Positions 44,645-56,649 are shown, numbered from the stretch's first letter. The stretch is DNA of 64,000 bases from Actinopolymorpha singaporensis (GCF_900104745.1 NZ_LT629732.1:496001-560000), one strand, 5' to 3'. Notes: generated by a model from the sequence alone, not told the origin. A program made the numbers and translations.

Positions 44645-45427
44645 TCACCCGTCTGGGCTGCCTGTCCGCGAGCCGCCGTCCGTACGGTTGGACCGTACCG
44701 ACGTCGTGGACACCGGCCGGGCCGGGCCGCGCATCACCTGGGCCCGTGGCCCGGCGAGTTCCGGCGTACGCCCGGCCGCCGCTCCGCCGGCGACCAGCAA
44801 CACGCCGACCAGGGGAACCAGCCGCAGCCGGCGGACCACCGGCACCAGCGGGCCGGCGAGCACCAGGCCGACGAGCAGCGCGACGCCACCGCCGAGCAGC
44901 AGGCCGGCGGCCACGTCGTGCGGGTAGTGCATGCCGAGATAGACGCGGGTGGACCCGAGCAGGAGTGCGAGGGGTAGGACCAGCCACGCGAGCCGGCGCC
45001 AGGCGAGCAGGAGCGCGACGGCGGCCGCTCCCGCGATCGCGGCGTGGTTGCTCGGGAAGGACCAGTCGCCGGACGCCGGGCAGGGCATGAGGGTGACGAC
45101 TCCGGCCACGGCGCGGCAGGGGCGTTCCTCGCGCAGGAAGGACTTGGCGACCTCGCTGACGAGGTAGGCGACGACGGCGGCCACCGGCGCCAGCACGGCG
45201 TAGGCGGCACCGCGAGCGTCGCCACGCCGGGACCGCCACCACGCGAACACGAACAACAGCGCGAACGCCGCCAGCCCGGCGTCCGTGGCGACCTCGGCCA
45301 CGCCGGCCAGCCAGCGCGGCGCCGTCGCGGCGAACTCCGTCACCTCGCGGTACCACCCGGCGTCCGCTCCCGGCGTCATCACCGGGCGGTCCGCGACCAC
45401 GACCGCCTGCGCAACCACGAGGCTCAT
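44645..45427 (-). CDS. PAP2-family lipid phosphatase, membrane
   Basis: 260-residue integral membrane phosphatase of the type-2 phosphatidic-acid phosphatase group. The three signature motifs are complete: KSFLREERPC, SFPSNHAAIAG and STRVYLGMHYPHDV, with His-nucleophile and proton-relay residues. Five or six helices are visible. Probable substrate is undecaprenyl-diphosphate or phosphatidic acid. The C-terminal 45 residues are Pro/Ser/Gly-rich and cytoplasmic or external. A degraded hydrolase lies just upstream. Confidence 0.9.
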   Translation of the reverse strand: MSLVVAQAVVVADRPVMTPGADAGWYREVTEFAATAPRWLAGVAEVATDAGLAAFALLFVFAWWRSRRGDARGAAYAVLAPVAAVVAYLVSEVAKSFLREERPCRAVAGVVTLMPCPASGDWSFPSNHAAIAGAAAVALLLAWRRLAWLVLPLALLLGSTRVYLGMHYPHDVAAGLLLGGGVALLVGLVLAGPLVPVVRRLRLVPLVGVLLVAGGAAAGRTPELAGPRAQVMRGPARPVSTTSVRSNRTDGGSRTGSPDG

Positions 45428-45563
45428 GGGTTTCCACTCCTCCGCGTTCGAACGCCGACGATCCGGCCGGCACCTGTCACGTACCCGGCCCCACCGGCCG
45501 GGATCCGCCGGAAATAAGGGGCTGATCGGGACGGAACGGTGCGCAGGCAGGGCCTTCCGGCGG

Positions 45564-45804
45564 TCACCGCGGCACCTTGAACGAGATCTCCGGGTACGCC
45601 CGCGACGGCCCGGTCAGCAGGGGCGCCCGCTCGCCCCGCAGCTTCGCGTCGAAGAACGCCGCGACGTAGGCCCGGGTGATCCGTACACCACGGGCGGAGC
45701 CGATCGTGCCGTACTGCTGAGCAGCACCTTCGGGCGGAAGCTGACGGCGCACACCGAGACCCCTCGGCGAGCAGCCCCCAGTCGGTGAACGACAGGTGGC
45801 CCGG
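45564..45804 (-). pseudogene. 3' remnant of an alpha/beta-hydrolase, frameshifted
   Basis: One minus-strand frame reads RPGHLSFTDWGLLAEG, matching the catalytic-His-region motif (H-x-x-FTD) of PAF-acetylhydrolase-like proteins. A different frame then continues with GSARGVRITRAYVAAFFDAK and RGERAPLLTG, the normal C-terminal helix of the same family. The frame changes around 45755. The catalytic Ser region and everything upstream are missing. It is therefore a truncated, frameshifted pseudogene. Confidence 0.65.
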
Positions 45805-46055
45805 CCGCTCCGGATCAGTGCTCGGCGGTGCCCGGCTCTGGCCAGGTGTGATCTGGGTGATCGTCACCGACCGCGCCGGCCGGCCCTTCGACCGTAAGTC
45901 GCCGACACCGCCCCGGGCGTCGTCCGTGGGTCGTTCCCGACCCCTACCTTGCGGTGAGACGTCGCACCCGAATCCCCGTCAAGCGGACGACCCCGGCCGG
46001 GGTTCGCGGCCGATCCGACCGAGGGCGGGGTCCGTCCCTGCGCAGAGGCAGCACC

Positions 46056-46721
46056 TCAGGCGAGCGGGGTGTCGTCCAGAGCCTTCGCGACGTCGCCGGG
46101 GGTGTCGTAGATGGCGATGGCACCGGCCTTCCGGAGTTCGTCGGTCCCGAAGCCTCCTGAGCGGAGGGCGATCGCCGGCATCCCGGCCTTCTTGGCCGCC
46201 TCGATGTCCCACACCGAGTCGCCGACCATCACGCTCGCCGCGTCGGACGGGGCTCCCAGCTTCTTCAGCGCGACCTGCAGCAGGTCCGGCGCCGGCTTGG
46301 AGGCTTCGACGTCGTCGACGGTGGTCCAGGCGTCGGCGAGGCCGCGGGCATCGAGTTTGTCCAGGAAGACGTCCACGTGGCGCTTCTTCGCGGAGCTGGC
46401 CAGCACCAGCCGGTGACCGCGTTCCTTGATCGCCGTGAGCAGGTCGCGGGCGCCCGGCAACGGCGCCATCTCGTCGAGCAGCGCGTCGACCTCCTTGCCC
46501 TGCTGCTCCCGGGCCCGGTCGCCCACCCGGCATTCCAGGTCCTCCCCGCCCACCGCCGAGACCACCTGGTCCCCGCCCATGCCGATCAGCCGGTGCAGCC
46601 GCCACACCGGGCAGGTCTCGCCCACCGAACGGAGTGCGCGGTACCAGGCGAGCGCGTTCTGGTAGTTGGAGTCGATGAGCGTTCCGTCGATGTCGAGGAC
46701 GGCGATGGTGGAGTCGGTCAC
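46056..46721 (-). CDS. HAD-superfamily phosphatase, phosphoglycolate-phosphatase-like
   Basis: 221-residue haloacid-dehalogenase-fold hydrolase. Motif I is LDIDGTLIDSN with the nucleophile Asp, motif II is LVLASSAKKRH (Ser), motif III the Lys in ASKPAPDLL, and motif IV MVGDSVWDIEAAKKAG. The four-helix cap (residues 18-90) places it in the Gph/PGMB-like group. Physiological substrate unknown. Starts at ATG 46721. No operon partners; lon lies upstream on the same strand beyond a terminator. Confidence 0.9.
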   Translation of the reverse strand: MTDSTIAVLDIDGTLIDSNYQNALAWYRALRSVGETCPVWRLHRLIGMGGDQVVSAVGGEDLECRVGDRAREQQGKEVDALLDEMAPLPGARDLLTAIKERGHRLVLASSAKKRHVDVFLDKLDARGLADAWTTVDDVEASKPAPDLLQVALKKLGAPSDAASVMVGDSVWDIEAAKKAGMPAIALRSGGFGTDELRKAGAIAIYDTPGDVAKALDDTPLA

Positions 46722-47054
46722 TCCCGACGGCTACCCGCCCTCACCGTGCCCAACCTCGCGGTCTGAGCAACAGAGTGGCCGAGGCGGGTCAGCCGGGCTC
46801 AGGCGGGCACTGAGTGCCGGAGCGCCGAAGCTTGAGTACGCGAACTGATCCACTTCGCCCGGGCGGTCGAGCATTCTCGAACCAACGCCGCGAGCGCAGC
46901 AGACGCAGCAGCGGCATCCCCAGGACCGTCACGAACCGCCGGTCCCCGCAGACGCCGCTGCTGGTCGCCCCGCGGCGAGCGGGTCCACCGGTGGCCGGTC
47001 CGGGGCGGGCCTGATCTTCGACCACCTCGTGGCCCGCCCCGGACAACGGCTCTC
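46722..47054. other. Intergenic region after lon with strong terminator
   Basis: A perfect 14-bp stem (GTCCGGGGCGGGCC and complement, 19-base loop) at 46998-47044 ends 10 bases past the lon stop and is the probable lon terminator. No gene is supported in the rest; a minus-strand frame around 46800-46930 is low-complexity. Confidence 0.7.
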
Positions 47055-49451
<2,397 letters not shown>

Positions 49452-49459
49452 GCCCACTC

Positions 49460-49487
49460 AACTGATTACACGCTTACAGTCATTCCC
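49460..49487 (-). promoter_or_regulatory. Candidate SigR-type promoter of lon
   Basis: On the minus strand GGGAAT (49487-49482) is followed after 19 bases by GTT (49462-49460), the same architecture and spacing as upstream of mshA. The expected start of transcription falls within a few bases of the ATG at 49451, so the transcript would be nearly leaderless. Confidence 0.55.
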
Positions 49488-49551
49488 GGTTGCGCAGGAT
49501 TCTTTCGGGTGGAGTTCGCCCTCGCCGGCCGCAACGCCACCCGGCCGGCCC

Positions 49552-49661
49552 GGCATTCCGGGCCGGGCCGACGAGCAGTCAGGTCGGGGAATGCCGGACC
49601 GGGCGACCCAGACGGGCATTCCAGGTGGGCATTCCAGATCGGCATTCCGGGCGGGAATTCC
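49552..49661. repeat. GGCATTCC repeat cluster with a 13-bp tandem array
   Basis: GGCATTCC occurs at 49552, 49615, 49628 and 49641, in reverse orientation (GGAATGCC) at 49588, and as the variant GGAATTCC at 49654. The last four are spaced exactly 13 bases apart, forming four 13-bp units such as GGGCATTCCAGGT. Lies between lon and the gene at 49988. Such iterated sites usually bind a protein. Confidence 0.8.
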
Positions 49662-49971
49662 GGATGTACGGGGAAAACTCGTCCACAGAGTTGGCCGGAC
49701 CAGGTCCGGGAAGGCCGCCAAGCGACTAACGTCGTGCATATCGGTTACCGGGCGATACGCCTCGGTCACCGCAGCGCGGCGGCCGTATCCCTCCCGTCCC
49801 CCCTGACGGCCCGCGCTTACCCGCTGCGGCGGCCAGGGCCCCCCACCCGATCGGCCGCACAGCAACCCCCGCGGGAGGGGCCCCGTCCCGGCCCCTCCCG
49901 CCGCGGGGATCTCCCCCGCCTCCCCACGACCTCCAGCGCGGCCCAGGACGTTCCGGGTGCGCAGAAGACGC

Positions 49972-49998
49972 CGGATACTCATGGCGGATGAGTATCCG
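49972..49998. promoter_or_regulatory. Perfect 11-bp hairpin overlapping a start codon
   Basis: CGGATACTCAT and ATGAGTATCCG are separated by GGCGG. The ATG at 49988 is the first base triplet of the right arm, so in RNA it would be base-paired. Either the hairpin controls translation, or it is a DNA operator and translation begins at the GTG at 50039, which has GGAAG 8 bases upstream. Confidence 0.7.
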
Positions 49999-50407
49999 CG
50001 CGGATGCTCCGGACGCGATCGGCGCGGAAGCTGACCACGTGAAGACCGAACGCCGACCTGCCGCCAGCCGCGGCCTGCAGTGGTGCACGGCGTTCGTGCT
50101 CGGTCCCTACCTTGTGGCGATCCTGAGCCTGCTGGCCTGGAGCTGGCCGCACAACAGCCTGCCCGGACAGTGCGAGGGGATCGGGTTCGGCTGCACCCTC
50201 ACCCGCCGGGAGGGTGCGGTCCTGCTCACCTTCATCTCGGCGCCGTTCGCCGCACTGGCCACCGGCGTCGCCTGGCTGGTGGTCCTGCTGCTGCGCCGGG
50301 GACCGGCCAGGAGCTGGTCCGGCTCAGCGCAGGGCGCACTGGCCGCCGCGCTGGTGTTGTTCGCGGTCGCCGCGGTCGCCCTCTTCCGCGCGTACCCCCT
50401 GATCTGA
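49988..50407 (+). CDS. Small three-helix membrane protein, unknown
   Basis: 139 residues (122 if the GTG at 50039 is the true start). Three hydrophobic segments: FVLGPYLVAILSLLAWSW, LLTFISAPFAALATGVAWLV and LAAALVLFAVAAVALFRAY. Between the first two is a loop with two Cys (QCEGIGFGCTLT) that could be disulfide-bonded outside the cell. No family was recognised. The start is ambiguous because of the hairpin at 49972-49998. Convergent with the alpha-galactosidase gene. Confidence 0.7.
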   Translation: MSIRADAPDAIGAEADHVKTERRPAASRGLQWCTAFVLGPYLVAILSLLAWSWPHNSLPGQCEGIGFGCTLTRREGAVLLTFISAPFAALATGVAWLVVLLLRRGPARSWSGSAQGALAAALVLFAVAAVALFRAYPLI

Positions 50408-50438
50408 CCCCGGCCGCCGGCACCACACGCCACGCGCT

Positions 50439-51608
50439 TCAGTCCGCGGCCGTGACCCGGTACACCGCGGTCCCGTGTGCGGGGACCTCCGCCTCGACAG
50501 TCCCGCCGCACTTCTGCGTCTCGTGCGCCCACAGGTCGCGCACCTGGTAACCGTCCGCGGCCGGCAGACCGACCTCCGCCGCGGTCGTGACGATCCTCGC
50601 GGCCTGATCGGTCTCGTTGAACAGCGCCACCCCGCGGCCGCCGTCGGCAAGCGGCTTGGCCAGCACGTGCAGCCCGCCCTCCGACCGCACCGGCGCGCCC
50701 TGGACCCCCAGCGGGTCCTGGTCGAGCGCGATCACCTCGGTGTTCAGCAGGATCTCCATCGTCTGCGGCGTCACCGTCCGCAGGTCCGAGCCGATCAGCA
50801 GCGGTGCCGCCATGACGGCCCACAGGCTGAAGTGGCTGCGGTACTCCACGTCGTTCATCCCGCCGTTGCCGACCTCGAGCATGTCCGGGTCGTTCCAGTG
50901 CCCGGGGCCGGCGTACTCCGCCAGCGCGAGGTTCTGCTTGGCGATCGCCAGCATGCTCGCCCAGGTGTCCTCGATGTCGCCGGTCGTACGCCACAGGTGG
51001 CCGACGCCCCGGGCCCAGGTCCACGGAGAGTTCTGGCCCCACTCGCAGATGCTGTAGACGATCGGGCGGCCGGTGGCGAGGAGGGCGTCCCGCATCCGGG
51101 TGTAGCGCTGCACCGCGTCGCGCCCTTCGTTGTGGCAGTTGTCGTACTTCAGGTAGTCGACGCCGTACGACGCGAACAACAGCGCGTCCTGTTCCTCGTG
51201 GTCGAGGGCGCCCGGGAACCCGACGGGGCTGCACGTGTGCGAACCCGCACTGGTGTAGATGCCGAACTTCAGCCCCTTGGAGTGCACGTAGTCGGCGACC
51301 GCGGCGATGCCGTGGGGGAAGCGCACCGGATCCGGCACCAGGTCGCCGTGCCGGTCGCGTTCGGGCAGCGCCCAGCAGTCGTCGAGGTTGATGTAGACGT
51401 AGCCCGCGTCGCGCAGCCCGGAGGAGACGAAGAAGTCGGCCGTGGCCAGCACCATCTCCTCGTTGAACTCCGGCCGGTCGTTGGTGGTGTTCCAGTTGTT
51501 CCAGCCCATCGGCGGGGTCGGTGCCAGCGACAGGTCCAGGCCGTGGTCGAGGCCGGACCCGGCCGCACGATCGGGGCCGAGGTCGGTGGCGGGCTGCTGG
51601 TCGGACAT
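50439..51608 (-). CDS. Alpha-galactosidase, glycoside hydrolase family 27
   Basis: 389-residue retaining glycosidase without a signal peptide, so likely cytoplasmic and acting on imported oligosaccharides such as melibiose or raffinose-type sugars. TIM-barrel landmarks are PPMGWNNWNTTN, YINLDDCWALPERD, and the nucleophile Asp in YLKYDNCHNEG (about residue 156). The acid/base Asp is likely in the region SICEWGQNSPW or GHWNDPDMLEVGNGGM. The C-terminal beta-sandwich is complete. ATG at 51608. The sugar ABC importer 3 kb away may supply its substrate. Confidence 0.9.
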   Translation of the reverse strand: MSDQQPATDLGPDRAAGSGLDHGLDLSLAPTPPMGWNNWNTTNDRPEFNEEMVLATADFFVSSGLRDAGYVYINLDDCWALPERDRHGDLVPDPVRFPHGIAAVADYVHSKGLKFGIYTSAGSHTCSPVGFPGALDHEEQDALLFASYGVDYLKYDNCHNEGRDAVQRYTRMRDALLATGRPIVYSICEWGQNSPWTWARGVGHLWRTTGDIEDTWASMLAIAKQNLALAEYAGPGHWNDPDMLEVGNGGMNDVEYRSHFSLWAVMAAPLLIGSDLRTVTPQTMEILLNTEVIALDQDPLGVQGAPVRSEGGLHVLAKPLADGGRGVALFNETDQAARIVTTAAEVGLPAADGYQVRDLWAHETQKCGGTVEAEVPAHGTAVYRVTAAD

Positions 51609-51857
51609 GGCGTCGGCTCCCGAGACGAGGACGTACGAGCCGGCGCACGGCGGGCGACCCGGCGGGCCGGACGGGCGTACCGGCCTCCGCATCGTCCGGG
51701 GTCCGGAGCGCGGGGGCCAGTCCGTCGGCCCGATCCGGCCACCGTCCCTTCGGGTTGCCGCTGCCGGGCCGCGGTCGCAGGCGGGGAGCCGCCAACGGGA
51801 TGACAGGCCGGGGAGCGGCGCGGCTACCATCGACACAGACCTTGAGGGGGAGACCCG

Positions 51858-52247
51858 ATGACGCAGGATTCCAGGCTGGGCAGCGGCCATTCGACGCTGC
51901 GCCCACTCGGCCCGCCGCCGCCGAAGAGCAAGAAGGGCTACCACTGGGCCGCGGCTCTGGTCGGCATCGTGCTGCTGGCCGCGCTGGGACTGGTCGCCTT
52001 CGGCTTCTTCTCCGTGCCGGGCGTCGACCCGTTGCGCGCGGGCGGGTGGACGTTCGCCATCTCGCTGCTGATCGTGATCCCGGCCGCCGTCGTCGTGCTC
52101 CTGCTCAGCTGGGCCGTGGTGTGGGTGATCCGGCGGCTGGGTGCGCGCAGGTGGCCCGGGCTGGTGCAGGCACTGCCCGCGGTGGTGCTGATCCTGTTGC
52201 TGCTCTACCTGCTGTCGAGCTGGCTGTTCGCGCCGCCGCCGGAGTGA
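51858..52247 (+). CDS. Small integral membrane protein, unknown
   Basis: 129 residues: a Pro-rich cytoplasmic N-terminus (PLGPPPPKSKKGYHW), then three helices (AAALVGIVLLAALGLVAFGF, FAISLLIVIPAAVVVLLLSW, ALPAVVLILLLLYLLSSWLF). GAGGGGGAG precedes the ATG at 51858. No recognised domain. Divergent from the alpha-galactosidase gene and convergent with purL. Confidence 0.8.
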   Translation: MTQDSRLGSGHSTLRPLGPPPPKSKKGYHWAAALVGIVLLAALGLVAFGFFSVPGVDPLRAGGWTFAISLLIVIPAAVVVLLLSWAVVWVIRRLGARRWPGLVQALPAVVLILLLLYLLSSWLFAPPPE

Positions 52248-52250
52248 TCC

Positions 52251-52280
52251 CCGGCGGGCGGCGCCCCGCGGCCCGCCCGG
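52251..52280. terminator. Terminator-like hairpin between membrane gene and purL
   Basis: CCGGCGGGC and GCCCGCCCGG pair with an 11-base loop between two convergent stops. No T-run, so confidence is moderate. Confidence 0.5.
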
Positions 52281-52281
52281 C

Positions 52282-54573
52282 TCAGGACTCCTCGTACAGC
52301 CCCGGAAGAGTTACCGTCCAGGTGGCCCGCAGCTCCGCCAGCGGCACCTCGAACGCTCCCTCGACCACCAGCGCCGCGCCCTCGCCGTCGGTGCCCACCG
52401 TGCCGATCCGGGTGACAGGTACGCCGATCCGCTCGCACAGCCGCCCGAACTCCGCCTCGTCCTCCGCACCCACGCTCACCACGGCCCGCGCCCCGGACTC
52501 CGCGAACAACGCGACGAACGGGTCGACGTCGGCCGGCAGGCTCACCCGCGCACCGAAGCCGGCTCGCAGGCTGCCCTCGACCAGCGCCTGGGCGAGCCCG
52601 CCGTCGGACAGGTCGTGCGCGGCCAGCACCAGACCCGCGTCGCCTGCCTCGCCAAGCACCTGTGCCAGCCGGCGCTCGGCGGCCAGGTCGACCCGCGGCG
52701 GCAGCCCGCCCAGGTGCCCGTGCACCACGTGCGCCCATTCCGAGCCACCGAACTCCGCCGCGGTGGTGCCGAGGAGGTAGAGCGCCGCACCGGGGGTACG
52801 CCAGCCCTGCGGGATCGTGCGGGTCACGTCGTCGGTGACGCCGAGCACGCCGACCACCGGCGTGGGCAGGATCGGCTGCTCGCCGGTCTGGTTGTAGAAG
52901 CTCACGTTGCCGCCGGTCACCGGCAGGCCCAGCTCGCGGCAGGCGTCGGCCAGTCCCCGGGTCGCCTGCTCGAACTGCCACATCACCCCGGGGTCCTCCG
53001 GCGAGCCGAAGTTGAGGCAGTTGGTCACGGCGAGCGGCCGGGCACCGGAGACGGCGACGTTGCGGTAGGCCTCGGCCAGGGCGAGCTGGGTCCCGGCGTA
53101 CGGGTCGAGCTGCACGAACCGTCCGTTGCAGTCGGTCGCGGCGGCCACGCCGAGGGTGGAGTCGTCGGCCACCCGGATCATGCCGGCGTCGTCGGGCTGG
53201 GCCGCGACAGTGTTGCCGAGGACGTAGCGGTCGTACTGGTCGGTGACCCAGGACCGGTCCGCGAGGTTGGCCGAGCCGACCAGGGCGAGCAGCGTCTGCC
53301 GCAGCTCCGCGCCGGACGAGGGTCGGGGCAGGTGGTCGGGGACGTCGGCCTGGAGTGCGTCCTGCCGGTCCGGCCGGGCGTACGGGCGCTGGTAGACCGG
53401 CCCCTCGTGGGCGACCGTGCGCGGCGGTACGTCGACCACCGTCTGGCCGTGCCACTCCACGGTGAGCCGGCTGGAGTCGTCGACCTCACCGACCACGGTC
53501 GCCGGGACGTCCCACTTCGCGCAGATCTCCAGGAAGCGCTCGACGTCGGCGGGCGCCACCACCGCCATCATGCGTTCCTGCGACTCGCTCATCAGAATCT
53601 CCTCCGGCGCCAGGGAGGAGTCGCGCAGCGGCACCCGGTCCAGCCAGACGTGCATGCCGCCCTCGCCGGCCGAGGCCAGCTCCGACGTCGCGCAGGAAAG
53701 GCCCGCTCCGCCGAGGTCCTGGATGCCGACCACGATGCCCGCCGCGAACAGCTCCAGCGTGCATTCGATCAGCAACTTCTCCATGAACGGGTCACCGACC
53801 TGGACCGCGGGCCGCTTCGCCGGTCCGCCGCCGCCCTCGCCGGTGGACGCGTCGAAGGTCTCGCTGGCCAGCACCGACACCCCGCCGATGCCGTCGCCGC
53901 CGGTCTTGGCGCCGTAGAGGATCACCTGGTTGCCGACACCGGCCGCCTTGGCCAGGTGCAGGTCCTCGTGCCGCAGCACGCCCACGCACAGCGCGTTGAC
54001 CAGCGGGTTTCCGGCGTACGACGGGTCGAAGACGACCTCGCCACCGATGTTGGGCAGGCCCAGGCAGTTGCCGTAGCCACCGACGCCGGCCACCACGCCG
54101 GGCAGGACCCGGTGGGTGTCGGGCGCGTCAGCCGGGCCGAACCGCAGCGAGTCCATCACCGCGACCGGGCGGGCGCCCATCGCCAGGATGTCCCTGACGA
54201 TCCCGCCGACGCCGGTCGCCGCACCCTGGTACGGCTCGACGTAGCTCGGGTGGTTGTGGGACTCGATCTTGAACGTGACGGCGTACCCCTCGCCGACGTC
54301 GACAACCCCGGCCTGCTCGCCGATGCCCGCGAGCAGTTTGCCCCGGTGTGTCTCCGCGGGCAGGTCGCCGAACTTGCGCAGGTGCACCTTGGAGGACTTG
54401 TAGGAGCAGTGCTCGCTCCACATCACGGAGTACATCGCCAGCTCGCAGCTGGTGGGCCGGCGGCCGAGGATGTCCCGGATCCGGGCGTACTCGTCGTCCT
54501 TCAGGCCGAGCTCGGCGTAGGGCTGGGGGGCGTCCGGGGTGTCCCCGGCCTGCTTCACGGTGTCGACGGTCAC
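52282..54573 (-). CDS. purL: Phosphoribosylformylglycinamidine synthase, PurL subunit
   Basis: Fourth step of purine synthesis, converting FGAR to FGAM with ammonia from PurQ, with PurS as scaffold. 763 residues, the small type that needs separate PurQ and PurS. Visible are [32 protein letters not shown] and [11 protein letters not shown], and the second half with [22 protein letters not shown] start at 54573. purQ and purS are on the same strand but 3.6 kb away, separated by a plus-strand sugar transporter. Confidence 0.96.
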   Translation of the reverse strand: MTVDTVKQAGDTPDAPQPYAELGLKDDEYARIRDILGRRPTSCELAMYSVMWSEHCSYKSSKVHLRKFGDLPAETHRGKLLAGIGEQAGVVDVGEGYAVTFKIESHNHPSYVEPYQGAATGVGGIVRDILAMGARPVAVMDSLRFGPADAPDTHRVLPGVVAGVGGYGNCLGLPNIGGEVVFDPSYAGNPLVNALCVGVLRHEDLHLAKAAGVGNQVILYGAKTGGDGIGGVSVLASETFDASTGEGGGGPAKRPAVQVGDPFMEKLLIECTLELFAAGIVVGIQDLGGAGLSCATSELASAGEGGMHVWLDRVPLRDSSLAPEEILMSESQERMMAVVAPADVERFLEICAKWDVPATVVGEVDDSSRLTVEWHGQTVVDVPPRTVAHEGPVYQRPYARPDRQDALQADVPDHLPRPSSGAELRQTLLALVGSANLADRSWVTDQYDRYVLGNTVAAQPDDAGMIRVADDSTLGVAAATDCNGRFVQLDPYAGTQLALAEAYRNVAVSGARPLAVTNCLNFGSPEDPGVMWQFEQATRGLADACRELGLPVTGGNVSFYNQTGEQPILPTPVVGVLGVTDDVTRTIPQGWRTPGAALYLLGTTAAEFGGSEWAHVVHGHLGGLPPRVDLAAERRLAQVLGEAGDAGLVLAAHDLSDGGLAQALVEGSLRAGFGARVSLPADVDPFVALFAESGARAVVSVGAEDEAEFGRLCERIGVPVTRIGTVGTDGEGAALVVEGAFEVPLAELRATWTVTLPGLYEES

Positions 54574-54839
54574 CGGGGCGCTCTCCTGTCCGCTTTCGTC
54601 CTCGTCCCGCGTCCTCGAAGGCGGCCGGCGGCTGGGCGTCGGGTCGAGGCGGGCACGACAGGCCCAACGGTACCGAGCGCGGCCACCGGGCCGGTCCGGC
54701 AGCCCCGGCGGGCCGGCCTCGCGCCGACCGGCGAGTGATGCCGGAGATCAGTAGGCTTTTCCGGTTGTCGCAGCACAGGCGGCACCAGACGGCGCCACCG
54801 CGACGGCGCACCGACGGGAAGTACGGGGGCTCGAGGCTC

Positions 54840-55712
54840 GTGAACACGCTGGCCCGACGGGAAGCCCGTACCGGTTGCCTGCTGCTCGCCCCCAGCCTGT
54901 TCGGTGTCGGCGTGTTCCTGATCCTGCCGGTGTTCGTCGTCCTCGCGCTCAGCCTTACGCAGTGGAACCTCATCAGCCCGGCGAGGTGGGTCGGCCTGGC
55001 GAACTTCCGCGACATCCTCACCGACCCGAAGGTCGGCAACTCCGTGCTGGTCACGGCGTTCTTCGTGCTCATCGTCATTCCGGTGCAGACGGTGCTCGGT
55101 CTGGTCGCCGCCCTGCTGCTCAACCGGCGGCTGCCCGGGTCGAGCGTCTTCCGGGTCGTCTACGTCATCCCGTGGATCTGCGCGCCGCTTGCTCTCGGCG
55201 TGGTGTGGCGGTGGATCTTCGACCCGTCCGACGGTGCCCTGAACGCGCTGACCGGCCAGCGGGTGGAATGGCTGTCCAGTCCCGTTCTGGCACTGCCCGC
55301 GGTGGCGTCGGTGACGGTGTGGTCGCAGGTCGGGTACGTCACGTTGTTCTTCCTGGCCGGGCTGAACGCCATCCCGGACCAGCTCTACGAGGCCGCCCGC
55401 ATCGACGGCGCAGGGTCGCGGCAGGTGTTCTGGCGGATCACCCTTCCGCTGCTGCGGCCGACGACGTTCTTCGTCCTGGTCACCGGGGTGATCTCCAGCT
55501 TCCAGGTCTTCGACACGGTCTACGCGATGACGAAGGGCGGGCCGGCCGGGCACACCGACGTGATCGCGTCCCGCATCTACTACGAGGCGTTCGAGGCGTT
55601 CCGGCTGGGCCGCGCCGCCGCGCTCGCCGTGTTGCTGTTCGTTCTGCTGGTGGCGGTCACCGTCGGCCAGCAGCTCTACTTCCGCCGGCGGATCACCTAT
55701 GACCTCTCCTGA
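54840..55712 (+). CDS. Sugar ABC transporter permease (MalF type)
   Basis: 290-residue inner-membrane permease with six helices, beginning LLLAPSLFGVGVFLILPVFV. The EAA motif that contacts the ATPase is YEAARIDGAGSRQVFWRITLP. GTG at 54840. The next permease overlaps by 14 bases and the binding protein follows. No ATPase gene is present in the operon. Substrate unknown; similar proteins carry oligosaccharides. Confidence 0.92.
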   Translation: MNTLARREARTGCLLLAPSLFGVGVFLILPVFVVLALSLTQWNLISPARWVGLANFRDILTDPKVGNSVLVTAFFVLIVIPVQTVLGLVAALLLNRRLPGSSVFRVVYVIPWICAPLALGVVWRWIFDPSDGALNALTGQRVEWLSSPVLALPAVASVTVWSQVGYVTLFFLAGLNAIPDQLYEAARIDGAGSRQVFWRITLPLLRPTTFFVLVTGVISSFQVFDTVYAMTKGGPAGHTDVIASRIYYEAFEAFRLGRAAALAVLLFVLLVAVTVGQQLYFRRRITYDLS

Positions 55713-56649
55713 CCCCTCGACCGCCACCACCGCCACGCCGGGCACCGCGCGTCTATCCGGTCCGGTCGCGGCCGGTGACGCGACACGGACCGGTGGGGCG
55801 CCTCGGCCGCAGGTACGCGGAAGCGGACGCCGGCTGGTCGCGAACGCGATGACGTACGTCCTGCTGCTGTTGGGCGCCGTGGTGACGCTCGCGCCGTTCC
55901 TGCTGAGCGTGCTCACCTCGGTCCGGTCGGCCAAGCAGTTCGCCACCGGCGGGCCGCTCGCGCTGCCGAACCCGGTGACGTCCGCCAACTACGCCGAACT
56001 CTTCGGCGGGCGCTACGACTTCATCCCACCACTGGTGATCACCGTGCAGGTCGTGCTGGTGGTGCTGGTGGGGCAGCTGGTGTTCTCGGTGCTGGCGGCG
56101 TACGCGTTCGCGAGGGTGCGCTTTCCCGGCCGGGAAGGGTTGTTCTGGGTCTACCTGGCGACGTTGATGGTGCCGCAGGTGGTGACGCTGATCCCGCTCT
56201 ACACGATGCTGTCAACCGCGGGTTTGCGGGACACGTTCTGGGGAATCGTGCTGCCGTTCGTGTTCGGTTCGCCGTACGCCATCTTCCTGCTCCGGGAGTA
56301 CTTCCGCGGCATCCCGGAGGACGTCCTCAGCGCCGCGAAGCTCGACGGCGCGGGGACGCTGCGCACGATCTGGTATGTCGTCGTCCCGATGAGCCGCCCG
56401 ATCCTCGCCACGCTGGCGATCATCACGGTGGTCTCCCACTGGAACAACTTCCTGTGGCCGCTGATCATCACCAGCAGCACCAAGTGGCAGGTGCTCACCG
56501 TGGCGACGGCCAACCTGCAAAGCCAGTACTCCGGAAACTGGACGCTGGTGACGGCCGCGACGACGGTGGCGATGGCGCCGCTGCTCGTGGTCTACCTCGT
56601 CTTCCAGCGCCACGTCGTCCGGTCGATCTCGCTCACCGGACTGCGGTAG
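55699..56649 (+). CDS. Sugar ABC transporter permease (MalG type)
   Basis: 316-residue partner permease. Residues 1-45 are a Thr/Arg/Pro-rich cytoplasmic extension, longer than usual, then six helices. The EAA loop reads LSAAKLDGAGTLRTIWYVVV. ATG at 55699 overlaps the previous gene. The C-terminus VFQRHVVRSISLTGLR is characteristic. It forms the channel with the MalF-type subunit. Confidence 0.92.
   Translation: MTSPDPSTATTATPGTARLSGPVAAGDATRTGGAPRPQVRGSGRRLVANAMTYVLLLLGAVVTLAPFLLSVLTSVRSAKQFATGGPLALPNPVTSANYAELFGGRYDFIPPLVITVQVVLVVLVGQLVFSVLAAYAFARVRFPGREGLFWVYLATLMVPQVVTLIPLYTMLSTAGLRDTFWGIVLPFVFGSPYAIFLLREYFRGIPEDVLSAAKLDGAGTLRTIWYVVVPMSRPILATLAIITVVSHWNNFLWPLIITSSTKWQVLTVATANLQSQYSGNWTLVTAATTVAMAPLLVVYLVFQRHVVRSISLTGLR

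Larger units (their letters stand above)
49452..49987. other. Intergenic region between lon and a membrane-protein gene
   Basis: This 536-base region holds the putative lon promoter, a cluster of GGCATTCC motifs with 13-bp spacing, and a perfect hairpin at its right end. No gene is supported; a run of CCCC-rich sequence lies at 49790-49930. Confidence 0.6.
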
